DNA from: Solirubrobacter taibaiensis
GTDB taxonomy: Bacteria; Actinomycetota; Thermoleophilia; Solirubrobacterales; Solirubrobacteraceae
Direction of reading: 5' to 3'
Assembly: GCA_027587225.1 (NCBI GenBank)
Contig: JAPDDQ010000015.1
Span: forward strand, 62,001-126,000
Length of the DNA: 64,000 nucleotides
In this document: in pieces, positions 43,180 through 51,833 of the stretch
How positions within the stretch are numbered: position 1 is the first letter of the stretch
Layout of the letters: the number at the start of each line of letters is the position of its first letter
The notes under the pieces: model-generated
The model's database searches: none
What the model saw: the letters and a program-made list of their open reading frames with translations, nothing else
What the model was told of the DNA's origin: nothing
Position numbers and translations under genes: made by a program

Positions 43180-44345
43180 CCCTTCTTCTTCTTTTCGCAG
43201 TCCTTGGCGACCTTGACGCGCTTGGCGTTGCCCTTGAAGCGCGAGACGATCACGGTGTCGCTGCCGGGGCCGCACTTCACGGTCGCGCGCCCGCTGGCCG
43301 TGATCGCGTAGACGGTGTCATCGTCGGGGCCCGCGTCGACGATCGTGTTCTTGCCCGCGATGCGGATGTTGTCGGCGCCGTTGCCGCCGAAGATCGTCGA
43401 GATCTGGCCGTTGCCCTGGAGGAAGTCGTTGCCGTCGCCGCCGAGGATGCGGTTCTTGCCGCGACCGCCGTAGACGGTGTCGTCGCCGGCACCCGCGTCG
43501 ACCAGGTCGCTCTGCCCGCCGGCGCTGCCGCTGTGCCGGGCGTCGCCCCACAGGATGTCGTTGCCGCCATGCCCGTAGAGGGTGTTCGAGCCGCCCTGGC
43601 CGTTGAGGCGGTCGTTGCGCTCGGTGCCGTTCTTGGTGCCGTTGCCCGACCAGGTGATGCCGCGCGTGGGATCGCGCTCGGCGGCGAGGTCGATCACGTT
43701 CTCGCAGTTGGACTGGGCGGCGAGCAGCTTGCGGTTCGTGCGGCCCATCGGCGCGGGCGTGTTGTAGACGGTGTCGTTGCCCTCACCGCAGTCGATGCTC
43801 TTGATCGCGCTCGGCGGGTCGGAGTTCAGGTGGATGATGTCGTCACCGGGGCCGGCGTCGATCCGGTCCGGACCGGTGTCGGACGAGATCGTGTCGTTGC
43901 CGTTGCCGCCGTTGATGTCGTCGCCGCCGCTGCCGCCGTCGAGCGTGTCGTTGCCGTCGCCGCCGTTGAGGATGTCGGGGGCCTCGTTGCCCTCGAGGTT
44001 GTCGTCGCCCGGGCCGCCGAGCAGCGTGTCGTGACCGAACCCGCCGAGGCCCTGGTCGTTGCCGTCCTCGCCGATCAGGCGATCGTCGCCCGAGCCGCCG
44101 TTCATATTGTCGTTGCCCGGACCTCCGAAGGTCTCGTCGGGGCCGGTGTCGCCGGTGAGTACGTCGTCGCCGGCGAGCCCGCGGAGCGTGTCCCGGCCGC
44201 CGAGGCCGTTGATCACGTCTGGGCCGGCCGTGCCGGTGAGCCGTTCTGCAGCGCCGGAGCCGACGATGTTCTTCGCGAACGCCGTGGCGGCGAAAACGAG
44301 CGTTCCAGCCAAGGTCAGGGCCAACAAGGTGCGGAATTTGGACAC
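43176..44345 (-). CDS. Secreted RTX-type calcium-binding repeat protein
   Basis: 389 residues with a signal peptide (LLALTLAGTLVFAATAFA). More than a dozen GGxGxDxL-like nonapeptides are seen in two blocks (e.g. LGGPGDDNLEGNEAPDI, GGDGNDTLDGGSGGDD; later YGGRGKNRILGGDGNDFL), which fold into calcium-bound parallel beta rolls. Two or more Cys (SIDCGEG, QSNCENV) interrupt the blocks. No enzyme domain is attached. GTG 44345 has a CAAAGGAA ribosome site. Its stop overlaps the BlaR-like gene end. Confidence 0.88.
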   Translation of the reverse strand: MSKFRTLLALTLAGTLVFAATAFAKNIVGSGAAERLTGTAGPDVINGLGGRDTLRGLAGDDVLTGDTGPDETFGGPGNDNMNGGSGDDRLIGEDGNDQGLGGFGHDTLLGGPGDDNLEGNEAPDILNGGDGNDTLDGGSGGDDINGGNGNDTISSDTGPDRIDAGPGDDIIHLNSDPPSAIKSIDCGEGNDTVYNTPAPMGRTNRKLLAAQSNCENVIDLAAERDPTRGITWSGNGTKNGTERNDRLNGQGGSNTLYGHGGNDILWGDARHSGSAGGQSDLVDAGAGDDTVYGGRGKNRILGGDGNDFLQGNGQISTIFGGNGADNIRIAGKNTIVDAGPDDDTVYAITASGRATVKCGPGSDTVIVSRFKGNAKRVKVAKDCEKKKKG

Positions 44346-44416
44346 GGGTATTCCTTTGCCCGGAGTGTCCAGGCGGTTAACGGGGATAAGGCGCCAACTC
44401 GGTCGGCGCTGCCATC

Positions 44417-44433
44417 CTCTCAGAACATGAGAG
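44417..44433. promoter_or_regulatory. Inverted repeat between asparaginase and RTX genes
   Basis: CTCTCA-GAACA-TGAGAG, a perfect 6-bp dyad in the 109-bp gap. It could be an operator for the RTX gene or a terminator for the asparaginase gene; it has no T tract. Confidence 0.4.
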
Positions 44434-44454
44434 CGTTGTTGAGCTGATCAACTG

Positions 44455-45471
44455 CTACGCGCTGAGCTCGCCGGCGAGGTCCTGCGTGAAGAGCGCCCGG
44501 ACGTCGTCGGGCGCGCGTCCCTCGGAGAGCAGCACGACGAGCTTCGCGTAGGCGGCTTCGGTGGTCATGTCGAAGCCGCCGACCGCGCCGGCCTGCAGGA
44601 GCGGTTCGCTCGTCGCATAGGCGTTGAGGTCCACGCGGCCGTCGACGCACTGTGAGACGACGCCGACCACCACGCCGCGTGCCGCGCCTTCGGCCAGCAC
44701 CTGCAGCAGCTCACTGTCTGAGGTCGGCACGGTGCCTGCACCGTAGGCCTCGAGAATCAGGCCGCGGGCCGGTTCGGCGAGCGCGGCCCGCAGCAGCGAG
44801 GCCGGCATGCCGGGATACAGGCGCAGCAGGTTCACCGGCGCGTCGAGCGTCAGCGGCAGGCCCACGGCACCTGGTTCCTGGTTGCGCAGCCGGGACGGGT
44901 CGATCTCGATCTGCACGCCGGCCATGCCGAGCGGCGACAGGTTCGGGGAGGTGAAGGCCTCGAAGCCGGACGCGCTGGCCTTCACGGCACGGGATCCGCG
45001 CAGGATCGAGGACCCGAACACGAGACACACCTCGCGGACGTCGTCGCGAGCGGCGACGAGCACGGCGGTGAGCAGGTTCTGGCGCCCGTCGCTGCGCAGC
45101 ACGCCGAGCGGGATCTGGCTGCCGGTGACGACGACCGGCTTGCCCAGCCCCCGCAGCAGGAAGGCGAGCGCTGAGGCGGTGTAGGCCATCGTGTCGGTGC
45201 CGTGCAGCACCACGAAACCGTCGTAGTGCTGGCGGTGCTGCGCGAGGTCGCGCGCGATCCGCAGCCAGTCCGAGGGCCGGGCGTTGGCCGAGTCCAGCAG
45301 CGGTGCGTACTCGCAGATCGACAGCTCCGGGACCTCGGCGGTGTGGAGCTGGGGCTGGTCGCGGACCTGCGTGGTGAGGTGCCCGGGGACCGGCGCGTAG
45401 CCGTCGCTGAAGGGCTTCATCCCGATCGTCCCGCCCGCGTAGGCGACGTAGATGCGTTTGCGGTCGGTCAT
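44455..45471 (-). CDS. ansA: Type I-like L-asparaginase
   Basis: 338 residues. The first catalytic Thr is in VAYAGGTIGMKP and the triad in VVLHGTDTMAYTA; the fold continues with VVVTGSQIPLG and a C-terminal half (LEAYGAGTVPTSDSEL). There is no signal peptide, so it is cytosolic. ATG 45471 fits the family start and overlaps the PaaX-like gene by 4 bases, so they are co-transcribed. It hydrolyses asparagine to aspartate and ammonia, or a related amide. Confidence 0.88.
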   Translation of the reverse strand: MTDRKRIYVAYAGGTIGMKPFSDGYAPVPGHLTTQVRDQPQLHTAEVPELSICEYAPLLDSANARPSDWLRIARDLAQHRQHYDGFVVLHGTDTMAYTASALAFLLRGLGKPVVVTGSQIPLGVLRSDGRQNLLTAVLVAARDDVREVCLVFGSSILRGSRAVKASASGFEAFTSPNLSPLGMAGVQIEIDPSRLRNQEPGAVGLPLTLDAPVNLLRLYPGMPASLLRAALAEPARGLILEAYGAGTVPTSDSELLQVLAEGAARGVVVGVVSQCVDGRVDLNAYATSEPLLQAGAVGGFDMTTEAAYAKLVVLLSEGRAPDDVRALFTQDLAGELSA

Positions 45472-46271
45472 GCGAGTTCGTCGAAGTGTCGTTGAGCGGC
45501 GGGCGCCCATGATGAGTGACAGGTCTGGAACAGGGTGTGGGCGCGGCGGCGCGGCCAGTCGTCGGGCAGCAGATCGTCCGGGATGTCCGGGTCGATGAAC
45601 GGAAAGCGGCGCCAGGCGTGCACGAGCGCGGTCTGGGCGGCGAACGCGGCGCCGTCATCCTCCGGCTCCAGCCCGGTGAAGTCCTCGATGAACTGATCGT
45701 AGTGCTCGCGCAGGTTGTCGAGGTCCCAGGCCTCGTCGATCACCCGTTCGGTATCGCCGAGCGCGCCCAGCTCGGCGCGGAACGTGAGCAGCTGCGCGGG
45801 TTCCTCGGCCCCCACCAGCCCTTCGCGGTCCACGTGCGGCGTGATCCACAGCCCGCCGCCGAGCGAACCGAATCCCGCCCACGCGAGCTGGGTGGTGAGC
45901 CGGTGACGGAGCTCCCGCCGCTGCTCGGGTACCCGCAGGACGAGCAGCAGCCAGTGTCCGTCCCAGCTCACCGGCCCGCCGAACCCGTAGATGCGGCGCG
46001 CGCCGACGCGCAGGAGGTCGGTCGACTTGGGGGTGAGCCGCATGCGCGAGCGCCGCCCGACGCGCTCGCTCGCCAGCCAGTCCTCGCGCGTGGAGCGCAC
46101 GACGGCCTGGCGCGCGGCCGACGGCGTGTATCCGAGCAGCTGCAGGCCGGCGATCAACGCCTCCTGCCACGCCCCGTCAGGGCGCGGCAGCAGGAACTCG
46201 CCCAGCACGGTGAGCAGGGTCGAGCGGGCGGCGGGTGCGCCGACTGAGCGGCGTCGCAGGACGTCGTCCAC
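45468..46271 (-). CDS. paaX: PaaX-family transcriptional regulator
   Basis: 267 residues matching PaaX: LLTVLGEFLLPRPDGAWQEA, LGYTPSAARQAVVRSTREDW, RIYGFGGPVSWDGHWLLLVL, LWITPHVDREGL and FRRFPFIDPDIP-type C terminus (AWRRFPFIDPDIPDDLLPDD). PaaX represses phenylacetate catabolism in other bacteria and responds to an aryl-CoA. Here it is divergent from the amidohydrolase and aryl-CoA ligase genes, which it probably represses; it heads an operon with asparaginase. Confidence 0.88.
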   Translation of the reverse strand: MDDVLRRRSVGAPAARSTLLTVLGEFLLPRPDGAWQEALIAGLQLLGYTPSAARQAVVRSTREDWLASERVGRRSRMRLTPKSTDLLRVGARRIYGFGGPVSWDGHWLLLVLRVPEQRRELRHRLTTQLAWAGFGSLGGGLWITPHVDREGLVGAEEPAQLLTFRAELGALGDTERVIDEAWDLDNLREHYDQFIEDFTGLEPEDDGAAFAAQTALVHAWRRFPFIDPDIPDDLLPDDWPRRRAHTLFQTCHSSWAPAAQRHFDELA

Positions 46272-46282
46272 GAATCGGCAAA

Positions 46283-46297
46283 CATACTCGGCGTATG
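46283..46297. promoter_or_regulatory. Palindrome overlapping the amidohydrolase start
   Basis: CATAC-TCGGC-GTATG: a 5-bp dyad whose right arm contains the ATG of the downstream gene. It sits in the 23-bp gap between the PaaX gene and the amidohydrolase gene and may be the PaaX operator. No ribosome site is present before the ATG. Confidence 0.4.
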
Positions 46298-47899
46298 CAG
46301 CAGGCTCTCGTCGGCGGGACCGTGGCGGACGTGTACACGGGCACCTGGGTGACCGCGAACGTCGAGTTCGACGACGGCGTGATCACCTACGTCGGGCCAC
46401 GCGAGCCCGCGTGCGCGGCGATCGACATCGCCGGGAAGGTGCTGGTGCCGGGGTACATCGAGCCCCACACGCACCCGTGGTGCCTGTATTCGCCGATGTC
46501 GCTGCTCGAGGTCGCCGTGCCGGACGGGACGACGACGCTCGTCTACGACAACCTGTTCTTCTTCCTGTCACACGGGGTGGACGGGCTGCGGACGATCGTC
46601 GACGCGATGCGGGCCGCGCCGGCGCACATCCGCTGGGTGGCGCGGATCAGCCCGCAGTCGGCGTACCCGGATGAGGCGGAGCGCTTCGCCATCGACGAGA
46701 TCGCGCCGATGCTGTCGTGGCCTGAGGTGGTGGCGAGCGGCGAGATCACGAACTGGATGTCGGTCGCGCGTGGGGAGCCGCGGGTGGCGGCCGGGATCGC
46801 GGCCGCGAAGGCGGCGCGGCGGCGCGTGGAGGGCCACAACGCCGGCGCCTCCTACAACCGCCTCAACGAGCTGTCGCTGGCCGGGATCTCCGCCGACCAC
46901 GAGGCGATCACGGCGTCCGAGGCACTGGACCGGTTGCGCCTCGGGATGTGGACGATGCTGCGCCAGTCCTCGCTGAGGCCGGATCTCCCGGAGCTGTTGG
47001 ACGGGCTCCACGACGTGATCGGCAGCGCGCGGCGGCTGATGTTCACCACCGACGGCGCCACGCCGTCGTTCTATGCCGAGCGCGGCGTGATCGGCGGCGC
47101 CCTGCGGATCGCTTCCGAGCACGGCGTGGAGCCGATGCGCGCGCTGCAGATGGCGACGATCGACCCGGCGACGTTCCTCGGCCTCGACGAGGTGTTGGGC
47201 GGGATCGCGCCGGGGCGCGCGGCGACGTTCAACGTGCTGCCGGAGGTGGGGGAGTGGCGGCCGGAGACCGTGTACGTGCGCGGCGAGGTGGTCGCGCGGG
47301 AGGGACGGCTGGTCGCCGAGTTGCCCGCGGTGCCGTGGCCCGCGGGCCCGGTTCTGGTGGCGCCGGACGCTGGGCTGTTCACGCTTCTGACCGGGACGCA
47401 GCCGGTCGCCCGCTACGAGTCGGCCGTGATCAACCGGCGCGTCGACCGCGAGGTGGCGCCCGGCGACGTCCACGCCGTGCTCGTGGGCCGCGACGGCTCT
47501 TGGGCCGCGAAGGGCGTCGTAGAGCGCTTCCTGGACGTGGAGGGGTTCGCCACCACCGCGACGACCTCGCTCGAGCTGCTCGTCCTGGGGCGCGATCCGG
47601 CGGCGATGGCCCGCGCGGCGGCACGGGTGGCGGAGATGGGCGGCGGCTTCGCGTTCGACGGCGGCTGGTCTGCGCCGCTGGAGATCGACGGGCTCATCTC
47701 GTCCGGGACGTTCGACACAACAGTTGCGATCGATAGTAGTCTGTCTGACGTGATGAGGAGAGCCGGGTATCCGTTCCACGATCCCCTCTACAGCTTGCTG
47801 TTCGCGTCGGGCGACTTCCTGCCGGAGTTGCGCGTCACGCCGAGCGGCCTGCTGGAGGTGAAGTCGCGCACCATCCTCGCTGGTACGGTGCGGCCGTGA
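46295..47899 (+). CDS. Adenine-deaminase-like amidohydrolase
   Basis: 534 residues. It carries the adenine deaminase pattern: VPGYIEPHTHPWCLYSP (HxH metal motif), RRVEGHNAGASYN, GISADHEAITASEALDRLRL, FTTDGATPSFYAERG and the C-terminal domain (GGGFAFDGGWSAPLEIDG). The Glu-Ser-Ser block of true adenine deaminase after HxH is absent, so the substrate may differ. ATG 46295 has no ribosome site and the transcript may be leaderless. It overlaps the ligase gene by ATGA-like coupling and is divergent from PaaX. Confidence 0.82.
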   Translation: MQQALVGGTVADVYTGTWVTANVEFDDGVITYVGPREPACAAIDIAGKVLVPGYIEPHTHPWCLYSPMSLLEVAVPDGTTTLVYDNLFFFLSHGVDGLRTIVDAMRAAPAHIRWVARISPQSAYPDEAERFAIDEIAPMLSWPEVVASGEITNWMSVARGEPRVAAGIAAAKAARRRVEGHNAGASYNRLNELSLAGISADHEAITASEALDRLRLGMWTMLRQSSLRPDLPELLDGLHDVIGSARRLMFTTDGATPSFYAERGVIGGALRIASEHGVEPMRALQMATIDPATFLGLDEVLGGIAPGRAATFNVLPEVGEWRPETVYVRGEVVAREGRLVAELPAVPWPAGPVLVAPDAGLFTLLTGTQPVARYESAVINRRVDREVAPGDVHAVLVGRDGSWAAKGVVERFLDVEGFATTATTSLELLVLGRDPAAMARAAARVAEMGGGFAFDGGWSAPLEIDGLISSGTFDTTVAIDSSLSDVMRRAGYPFHDPLYSLLFASGDFLPELRVTPSGLLEVKSRTILAGTVRP

Positions 47900-49359
47900 A
47901 CAACTCCGGGACGCTCGTCGACCGGCGGTTGGAGGCCGGTCACGGCGACAAGGTCGCGATTCGCTGCTCGGGCGAGACGGTGACCTATGCGCAGCTGCAC
48001 GACCGCATCTGCCAAGCCGGCAACGTTCTCGAAGGCCTGGGCGTGGGCCGCGAGGACCGTGTGCTGATGGTCCTCGACGACTCGCCGACGTTCGCGGCGC
48101 TGTTCCTCGGGGCGATGCGCGCCGGGGCGGTGCCCGCCCCGGTGTCGTTCTTGGACACCACTGACAACTTCGCTCACTACGCGCGTGACTCCTACGCGAA
48201 GGTGATCGTCGCCGAGGACGCGCTGCTCGAGCGGTTGCCGGCGGGTGCGATGGCCCGCTCACAGTTCGAGTCGAGGATGGCTGATTCACCCGGCGATCGG
48301 ACACCCGCCGACACGCACCGTGATGACATGGCGTTTTGGCTGTTCAGTGGTGGATCCACCGGGTTTCCGAAGGGCGTGGTGCACCTGCACCACGACATCG
48401 AGTACACCTGCGAGACGTACGCGAAGGAAATTCTTCGCATACAGGAGGACGACGTCACGTTCTCCTCGACGAAGCTCTACCACGCCTACGGGCTGGGCAA
48501 CAACCTCACCTTTCCGTACTGGGTGGGCGCCACCACGGTGCTTAGACCGGGCCGACCTGACCCGAAAGGGCTGCTCGAGACGGCGGCCGAGCAACGGCCG
48601 ACACTGTTCTTCAGCGTGCCCACGTTGTACGGCGCGATGGTGAACCTCCCCGACGCGTTCGAGCACGATTTGAGCTCAGTGCGCCTGTGTGTGAGTGCCG
48701 CCGAGCCGCTCGCGCCGGAAGTGCTGCGGCGCTGGCAGAACTGCTTCGGGTTGGACATCGTGGACGGCATCGGCTCCACCGAGCTGCTGCACATCTACTG
48801 CTCCAACCGGCCGGGTGACGTGCGCCCGGGCACGAGTGGCAAGCCGGTCCCGGGGTACGAGCTCGTCCTGCTCGACGAGCTGCGCGCGCCGGTCGCCGAG
48901 GGCGAGGTGGGGAACCTGTGGGTGCGCGGCGATTCCGCGCTCTCGCACTACTGGCACCAGCACGAGAAGACCAAGGCGGCGATCCACGGCGATCTGTTCT
49001 TCACCGGCGACCGCTACCGGGTCAACGAGAACGGCGACTACGTCTACGAGGGCCGCGCCGACGACATGATCAAGATCGGCGGGCTCTGGGCCTCGCCGAT
49101 CGAGATCGAGAACGTGCTGATGGAGCACCCGCGCGTGCTCGAAGCGGCCGCGGTGGGGGTAGAGGCCGACTACACGATGCGCGTGAAGGCGTTCGTGATC
49201 GCCCGCGGCGATCCCGGCGACGAAGGCCTCGTCGGCGAGCTGCAGGAGTGGTGCAAGACGCGCCTGCGCCGTTACGAGTATCCGCACTTCATCGAATTCG
49301 TCGACGACCTGCCCAAGACCCCGACCGGCAAGATCCAGCGCTACAAGCTCCGAGCATGA
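47896..49359 (+). CDS. Benzoate-CoA-ligase-type acyl-CoA synthetase
   Basis: 487 residues of the AMP-dependent synthetase family: FWLFSGGSTGFPKGVVHLHH (A3 P-loop), DGIGSTELLHIYCSN, GDLFFTGDRYRVNENGDYVY and the C-terminal lysine PTGKIQRYKLR. The HDIEYTCETYAKEILRIQ and SSTKLYHAYGLGN segments match benzoate-CoA ligases. It activates an aryl or related acid with ATP and CoA. The GTG overlaps the amidohydrolase stop and its own stop overlaps the next gene. Confidence 0.88.
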   Translation: MNNSGTLVDRRLEAGHGDKVAIRCSGETVTYAQLHDRICQAGNVLEGLGVGREDRVLMVLDDSPTFAALFLGAMRAGAVPAPVSFLDTTDNFAHYARDSYAKVIVAEDALLERLPAGAMARSQFESRMADSPGDRTPADTHRDDMAFWLFSGGSTGFPKGVVHLHHDIEYTCETYAKEILRIQEDDVTFSSTKLYHAYGLGNNLTFPYWVGATTVLRPGRPDPKGLLETAAEQRPTLFFSVPTLYGAMVNLPDAFEHDLSSVRLCVSAAEPLAPEVLRRWQNCFGLDIVDGIGSTELLHIYCSNRPGDVRPGTSGKPVPGYELVLLDELRAPVAEGEVGNLWVRGDSALSHYWHQHEKTKAAIHGDLFFTGDRYRVNENGDYVYEGRADDMIKIGGLWASPIEIENVLMEHPRVLEAAAVGVEADYTMRVKAFVIARGDPGDEGLVGELQEWCKTRLRRYEYPHFIEFVDDLPKTPTGKIQRYKLRA

Positions 49360-49709
49360 TCTTCACGGCCCCCGAAGTGGAGGACTTCGCCGGCGTCGAG
49401 ACGGCGCTCATCGACGCGTTCCGGCGCGCGCAGGAAGCCGCGCGGGCCGGCGAGCCGATCGTGTTCGTCGTGCGCAACGAGCATCTGCTGGGCCAGGACG
49501 GCGCGCCGGGGGCGATGCTGGCCAACGCGCTGCTCTCCGGCATGCGGACGCTGGCGGCCGAGAAGCACGCGGCGAACGCGATCGCGACCGGCGAGGACGC
49601 GTCGCCGGAGGATCTCCAACATTGGATCGCGCTGCTGTCCGAAGGCCGCGGCGTGGCCGGCGAGCTGATCCACGTGGGCGCCAAGCACGTGGGCAAGGTG
49701 CAGTCGTGA
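49356..49709 (+). CDS. Short SDR-like protein lacking the cofactor motif
   Basis: 117 residues coupled by ATGA to the ligase and by GTGA to the SDR gene. It looks like the second half of a short-chain dehydrogenase: PIVFVVRNEHLLGQDGAPGA, LLSGMRTLAAEKHAANAIAT, then GRGVAGELIHVGAKHVGKV, parallel to the SDR's TRALALEL, VNAIAPS and TGQVL. There is no GxxxGxG or Tyr-Lys pair, so it cannot be catalytic alone; it may be a partner of the next protein. Confidence 0.6.
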   Translation: MIFTAPEVEDFAGVETALIDAFRRAQEAARAGEPIVFVVRNEHLLGQDGAPGAMLANALLSGMRTLAAEKHAANAIATGEDASPEDLQHWIALLSEGRGVAGELIHVGAKHVGKVQS

Positions 49710-50356
49710 GGGCGGTCGTCACCGGCGCGGCGCGCGGGATCGGCAAAGCGGTCGCGGACCGGCTCGACGGCGACGGGTACGACGTGCTGCGCGTGGACCT
49801 CGCGGACGGGTTCATCGCCGATGTGACCTCTGCCGAGGACCGAGCACGGGTCGTCGAGGCCGCGGGCCCGGTCGACGTGCTCGTCAACAACGCGGGCATC
49901 ACGCGTGACGCGCGGATCGTCAAGATGACCGAGGAGCAGTTCCTTGCCGTCATCCGGGTCAACCTCGGCGCGGCCTACGAGCTCACGCGCGCGCTCACGC
50001 TCAATGACGGCGCGTCGGTCGTGTCGCTCGCCTCGCGCGCCTACCTCGGGAACTTCGGCCAGTTCAACTACAGCGCCTCCAAGGGCGGGCTCGTCGGCAT
50101 GACGCGCGCGCTGGCGCTCGAACTGGCCCCGCGCGGCGTGCGCGTGAACGCCATCGCGCCGAGCCTCACCGCCTCCGAGATGACGCGCGCGATGCCGGAG
50201 AACGTGCTGGACAAGATGATCGCGAGCATCCCGCTCGGCCGCCAGGCCGAGCCCGAGGAGATCGCGGAGACGATCGCCGCGCTGGCCTCACCGGCCACCG
50301 CGTACGTGACCGGGCAGGTGCTGGTGGCCTGCGGCGGCCGGAGCCTGGCTCCCTAA
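49706..50356 (+). CDS. Short-chain dehydrogenase/reductase (FabG-like)
   Basis: 216 residues: VTGAARGIGKAVADRLDGDG (cofactor motif), VLVNNAGITRDARI, catalytic Ser in VVSLASRAYLG and YSASKGGLVGMTRALALELA (YxxxK), VRVNAIAPSLTASEM, and a C-terminal YVTGQVLVACGG. It is probably a 3-hydroxyacyl/3-oxoacyl reductase acting on a CoA thioester. GTG 49706 overlaps the short SDR-like gene. Its TAA stop is part of a palindrome. Confidence 0.9.
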   Translation: MRAVVTGAARGIGKAVADRLDGDGYDVLRVDLADGFIADVTSAEDRARVVEAAGPVDVLVNNAGITRDARIVKMTEEQFLAVIRVNLGAAYELTRALTLNDGASVVSLASRAYLGNFGQFNYSASKGGLVGMTRALALELAPRGVRVNAIAPSLTASEMTRAMPENVLDKMIASIPLGRQAEPEEIAETIAALASPATAYVTGQVLVACGGRSLAP

Positions 50357-50374
50357 AGGGGCCAGGCCCCTTTA
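50354..50374. terminator. GGGGCC palindrome overlapping the SDR stop
   Basis: TAAAGGGGCC-A-GGCCCCTTTA, the exact core of the element at 22426. It includes the SDR gene's TAA stop and lies just before the AAGGAA-type ribosome site of the next gene. It could attenuate or terminate between the two. Confidence 0.6.
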
Positions 50375-50387
50375 AGAAAGGAACCTG

Positions 50388-51833
50388 ATGACTGGAATGC
50401 TGATCGCAGGCGAGCGCACCGAGGGTGCGGCGGGGGAGGGGATCGACGTCGTCGATCCCGCCACCGAGGAGCGGATCGAGTCCGTCCCCCGCGGTACCGC
50501 CGCGGACGTGGACGCGGCCGTGGAGGCCGCCGACAAGGCCTTCGGCGAGTGGCAGAAGACCGACGCCGAGGACCGCGCGAAGCTGCTGCGCGCCGCGATC
50601 GCGCTGATCGAGCGCGACCGCAAGGACCTGACGATGTCGCTCGTGCACGAGCAGGGCAAGCCGGTGACCGAGGCGGCGGGTGAGATCCACCACCTCGTCC
50701 ACGGCCTGAACTTCTACGCCGACCTGGCGACGAAGGTGCGTGGCTCCTATCAGCCGCTGCCGTCGGCGCTGAGCAAGGCGTACGGCATGGTCATCCGGCG
50801 CCCGATGGGCGTTGTGGCGGCGATCGTGCCCAACAACTTCCCGCTCACGCTGCTGGGCACGAAGCTCGCGCCGGCGCTGATGGCGGGGAACACGATCGTG
50901 GTCAAGCCGGCCGCGACGACGCCGCTGACGACGCTGAAGATCGCCGACCTGTTCCAGGAGGCGGGATTCCCGCCCGGCGTGGTGAACGTCATCACGGGCA
51001 AGGGCTCGGAGGTGGGCGACGCGCTCGTCACCCACGACAAGGTCCGGCGCGTGGCCTTCACCGGCTCCACCGCCGTCGGCCGCCACATCATGGGCCTGGC
51101 CGCGCCGAAGCTGAAGCGGATGACGATGGAGCTGGGCGGCTCTGACCCGGTGATCGTTATGCCCGACGCGAACGTCAAGGCCGCCGCGCGCGGCATCGCC
51201 ATCGGCCGCTTTTGGAACTGCGGGCAGATGTGCCTCGGCGGCAAGCGCATCTACGTCTTCGACGAGGTCTACGACGAGCTGCTCGAGCAGCTCACGCGCA
51301 CCGTCGGCAAGTACGAGCCGGGCCTCGGCTGGGAGAAGGCGGAGAAGCCGGCCATCCGCGTCGGCCCGCTGCACACGTCCGACGGCCGCGACGAGCTCAT
51401 GGAGCAGTTGCAGGACGCGCTGGACGGTGGCGGCGAACTCGTCCTCGGTGGTGACAAGCCTGACGGCGCCGGCTATTTCATGAACCCGACGATCGTCACC
51501 AATCCGGCTCTCGACTCACGTGTGGCGCGGGAGGAGACGTTCGGGCCGGTGCTGCCGATCTGGCGGGTGGGTGACCTGGACGAGGCGATCGGCCTCGCCA
51601 ATGACAGTGAGTACGGGCTCGGGGCTTCGGTGTGGACCAACGACGTGCGGGTGATTCACCGTGTGGCCAACGAGGTGGACGCCGGCATGAAGTGGGTGAA
51701 CCAGTTCCACTACGGCTATGACGAGTTGCCGTTCGGTGGCGTCAAGCAGTCCGGGTACGGCAAGGAACACGGCGTCGAGGGGCTCGACTACTACCTCGAG
51801 GACATCTCGGTCGTGGTGGGAGGGCTCGAGTAA
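50388..51833 (+). CDS. Aldehyde dehydrogenase (semialdehyde type)
   Basis: 481 residues. IVPNNFPLTLLGTKLAPALM, the nucleotide-binding FTGSTAVGRHIMGLAAPKLK, catalytic Glu in MELGGSDPVI and Cys in FWNCGQMCLGGKRI are all present. It resembles succinate-semialdehyde and vanillin-type ALDHs. It oxidises an aldehyde to the acid with NAD(P). It shares one base with the next gene (TAATG). Confidence 0.9.
   Translation: MTGMLIAGERTEGAAGEGIDVVDPATEERIESVPRGTAADVDAAVEAADKAFGEWQKTDAEDRAKLLRAAIALIERDRKDLTMSLVHEQGKPVTEAAGEIHHLVHGLNFYADLATKVRGSYQPLPSALSKAYGMVIRRPMGVVAAIVPNNFPLTLLGTKLAPALMAGNTIVVKPAATTPLTTLKIADLFQEAGFPPGVVNVITGKGSEVGDALVTHDKVRRVAFTGSTAVGRHIMGLAAPKLKRMTMELGGSDPVIVMPDANVKAAARGIAIGRFWNCGQMCLGGKRIYVFDEVYDELLEQLTRTVGKYEPGLGWEKAEKPAIRVGPLHTSDGRDELMEQLQDALDGGGELVLGGDKPDGAGYFMNPTIVTNPALDSRVAREETFGPVLPIWRVGDLDEAIGLANDSEYGLGASVWTNDVRVIHRVANEVDAGMKWVNQFHYGYDELPFGGVKQSGYGKEHGVEGLDYYLEDISVVVGGLE

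Noticed and set aside
43250..44300. Repetitive GC-rich DNA that could suggest a CRISPR or satellite
   Set aside because: The periodicity matches 27-base codings of RTX nonapeptides with variable sequence; there are no spacers or constant repeats.
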